From CAYPJE01 sp964410945 (GTDB taxonomy: Bacteria; Fidelibacterota; Marinisomatia; Marinisomatales; TCS56), in assembly GCA_964410945.1 (NCBI GenBank), contig CAYPJE010000036.1, positions 1 through 32,086 of the forward strand: a stretch of DNA of 32,086 nucleotides, in the 5' to 3' direction. The translations under genes were made by a program, and so were the position numbers. This document shows positions 32,072-32,086 of the stretch, one piece after another. Position 1 is the stretch's first letter. Each line of letters starts with the position of its first letter. Below the pieces are notes generated by a model that was given only the letters and a program-made list of their open reading frames with translations, had not been told where the DNA came from and searched no databases.

Positions 32072-32086
32072 TGACAGGCAAATACC

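Noticed and set aside
31872..32081. Possible decayed GIY-YIG-type gene at the right edge
   Set aside because: The surroundings recall repeats often found next to GIY-YIG nuclease genes, and the minus strand reads ATG TAG TAT ACC near 31990. No GIY-YIG motif can be read in any frame, so no pseudogene is called.
1..32086. CRISPR array, tRNA or rRNA genes, prophage or intact insertion sequence
   Set aside because: No regularly spaced repeat array, cloverleaf-like segment, rRNA core sequence, transposase or phage structural gene was noticed in the gaps, nearly all of which are short.

Overview
The window is a dense run of housekeeping genes from a diderm bacterium. All but one of its protein genes lie on the minus strand, so transcription runs from high to low coordinates. 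An outer membrane is implied by TamA/TamB, a Lol-type lipoprotein exporter, a phosphoheptose isomerase and two predicted lipoproteins. The LepA N-terminus, the group-II-like geranylgeranylglyceryl phosphate synthase (GGGPS) and the glutamate formimidoyltransferase-cyclodeaminase with a mid-protein insert all suit the FCB superphylum. Neomarinimicrobiota or a relative is plausible, but no marker here settles it.

Layout in transcription order (right to left). (1) prfB, read through a programmed +1 frameshift, then lysS one base later. (2) A gene-free stretch of about 410 bases with a MITE-like inverted-repeat element and a good promoter. (3) Two tandem FtsX/LolC-type permeases, their LolD-type ATPase and clpC. 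(4) dnaK, closed by a clear intrinsic terminator. (5) tamB then tamA, the reverse of the enterobacterial order. (6) A tight set of twelve genes from 15252 down to 5443: TPR lipoprotein, MoxR ATPase, DUF58 protein, BatD-like membrane protein, efp, accB, accC, gcvH, gcvPA, GGGPS, gmhA and a Xer recombinase. Gaps are at most about 45 bases and there are several start/stop overlaps. (7) A site-2-protease-like membrane peptidase coupled to a 40-residue membrane protein, then ftcD coupled to mutL, ending at a 12-bp hairpin. (8) One plus-strand hypothetical gene, facing mutL and divergent from the truncated start of lepA.

Functionally the genes cover envelope biogenesis (TamAB, Lol, GmhA, a minimal Bat-like MoxR/DUF58 set), lipid precursors (AccB/AccC, GGGPS), one-carbon and glycine metabolism (GcvH, GcvPA, FtcD), proteostasis (DnaK, ClpC, M50 peptidase) and translation or genome maintenance (RF2, LysRS, EF-P, EF4, MutL, Xer).

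I found no CRISPR array, tRNA, rRNA, prophage or intact insertion sequence, and nothing I would call a new defence or mobile system. The best leads are a C2H2 zinc-finger-type motif inside FtcD, the start/stop-coupled 40-residue membrane protein behind the M50 peptidase, a GGGPS translationally coupled to glycine-cleavage genes, and a compact Bat-like operon with a lipoprotein-plus-TM partner. Database comparison could show that some of these are normal for the clade.
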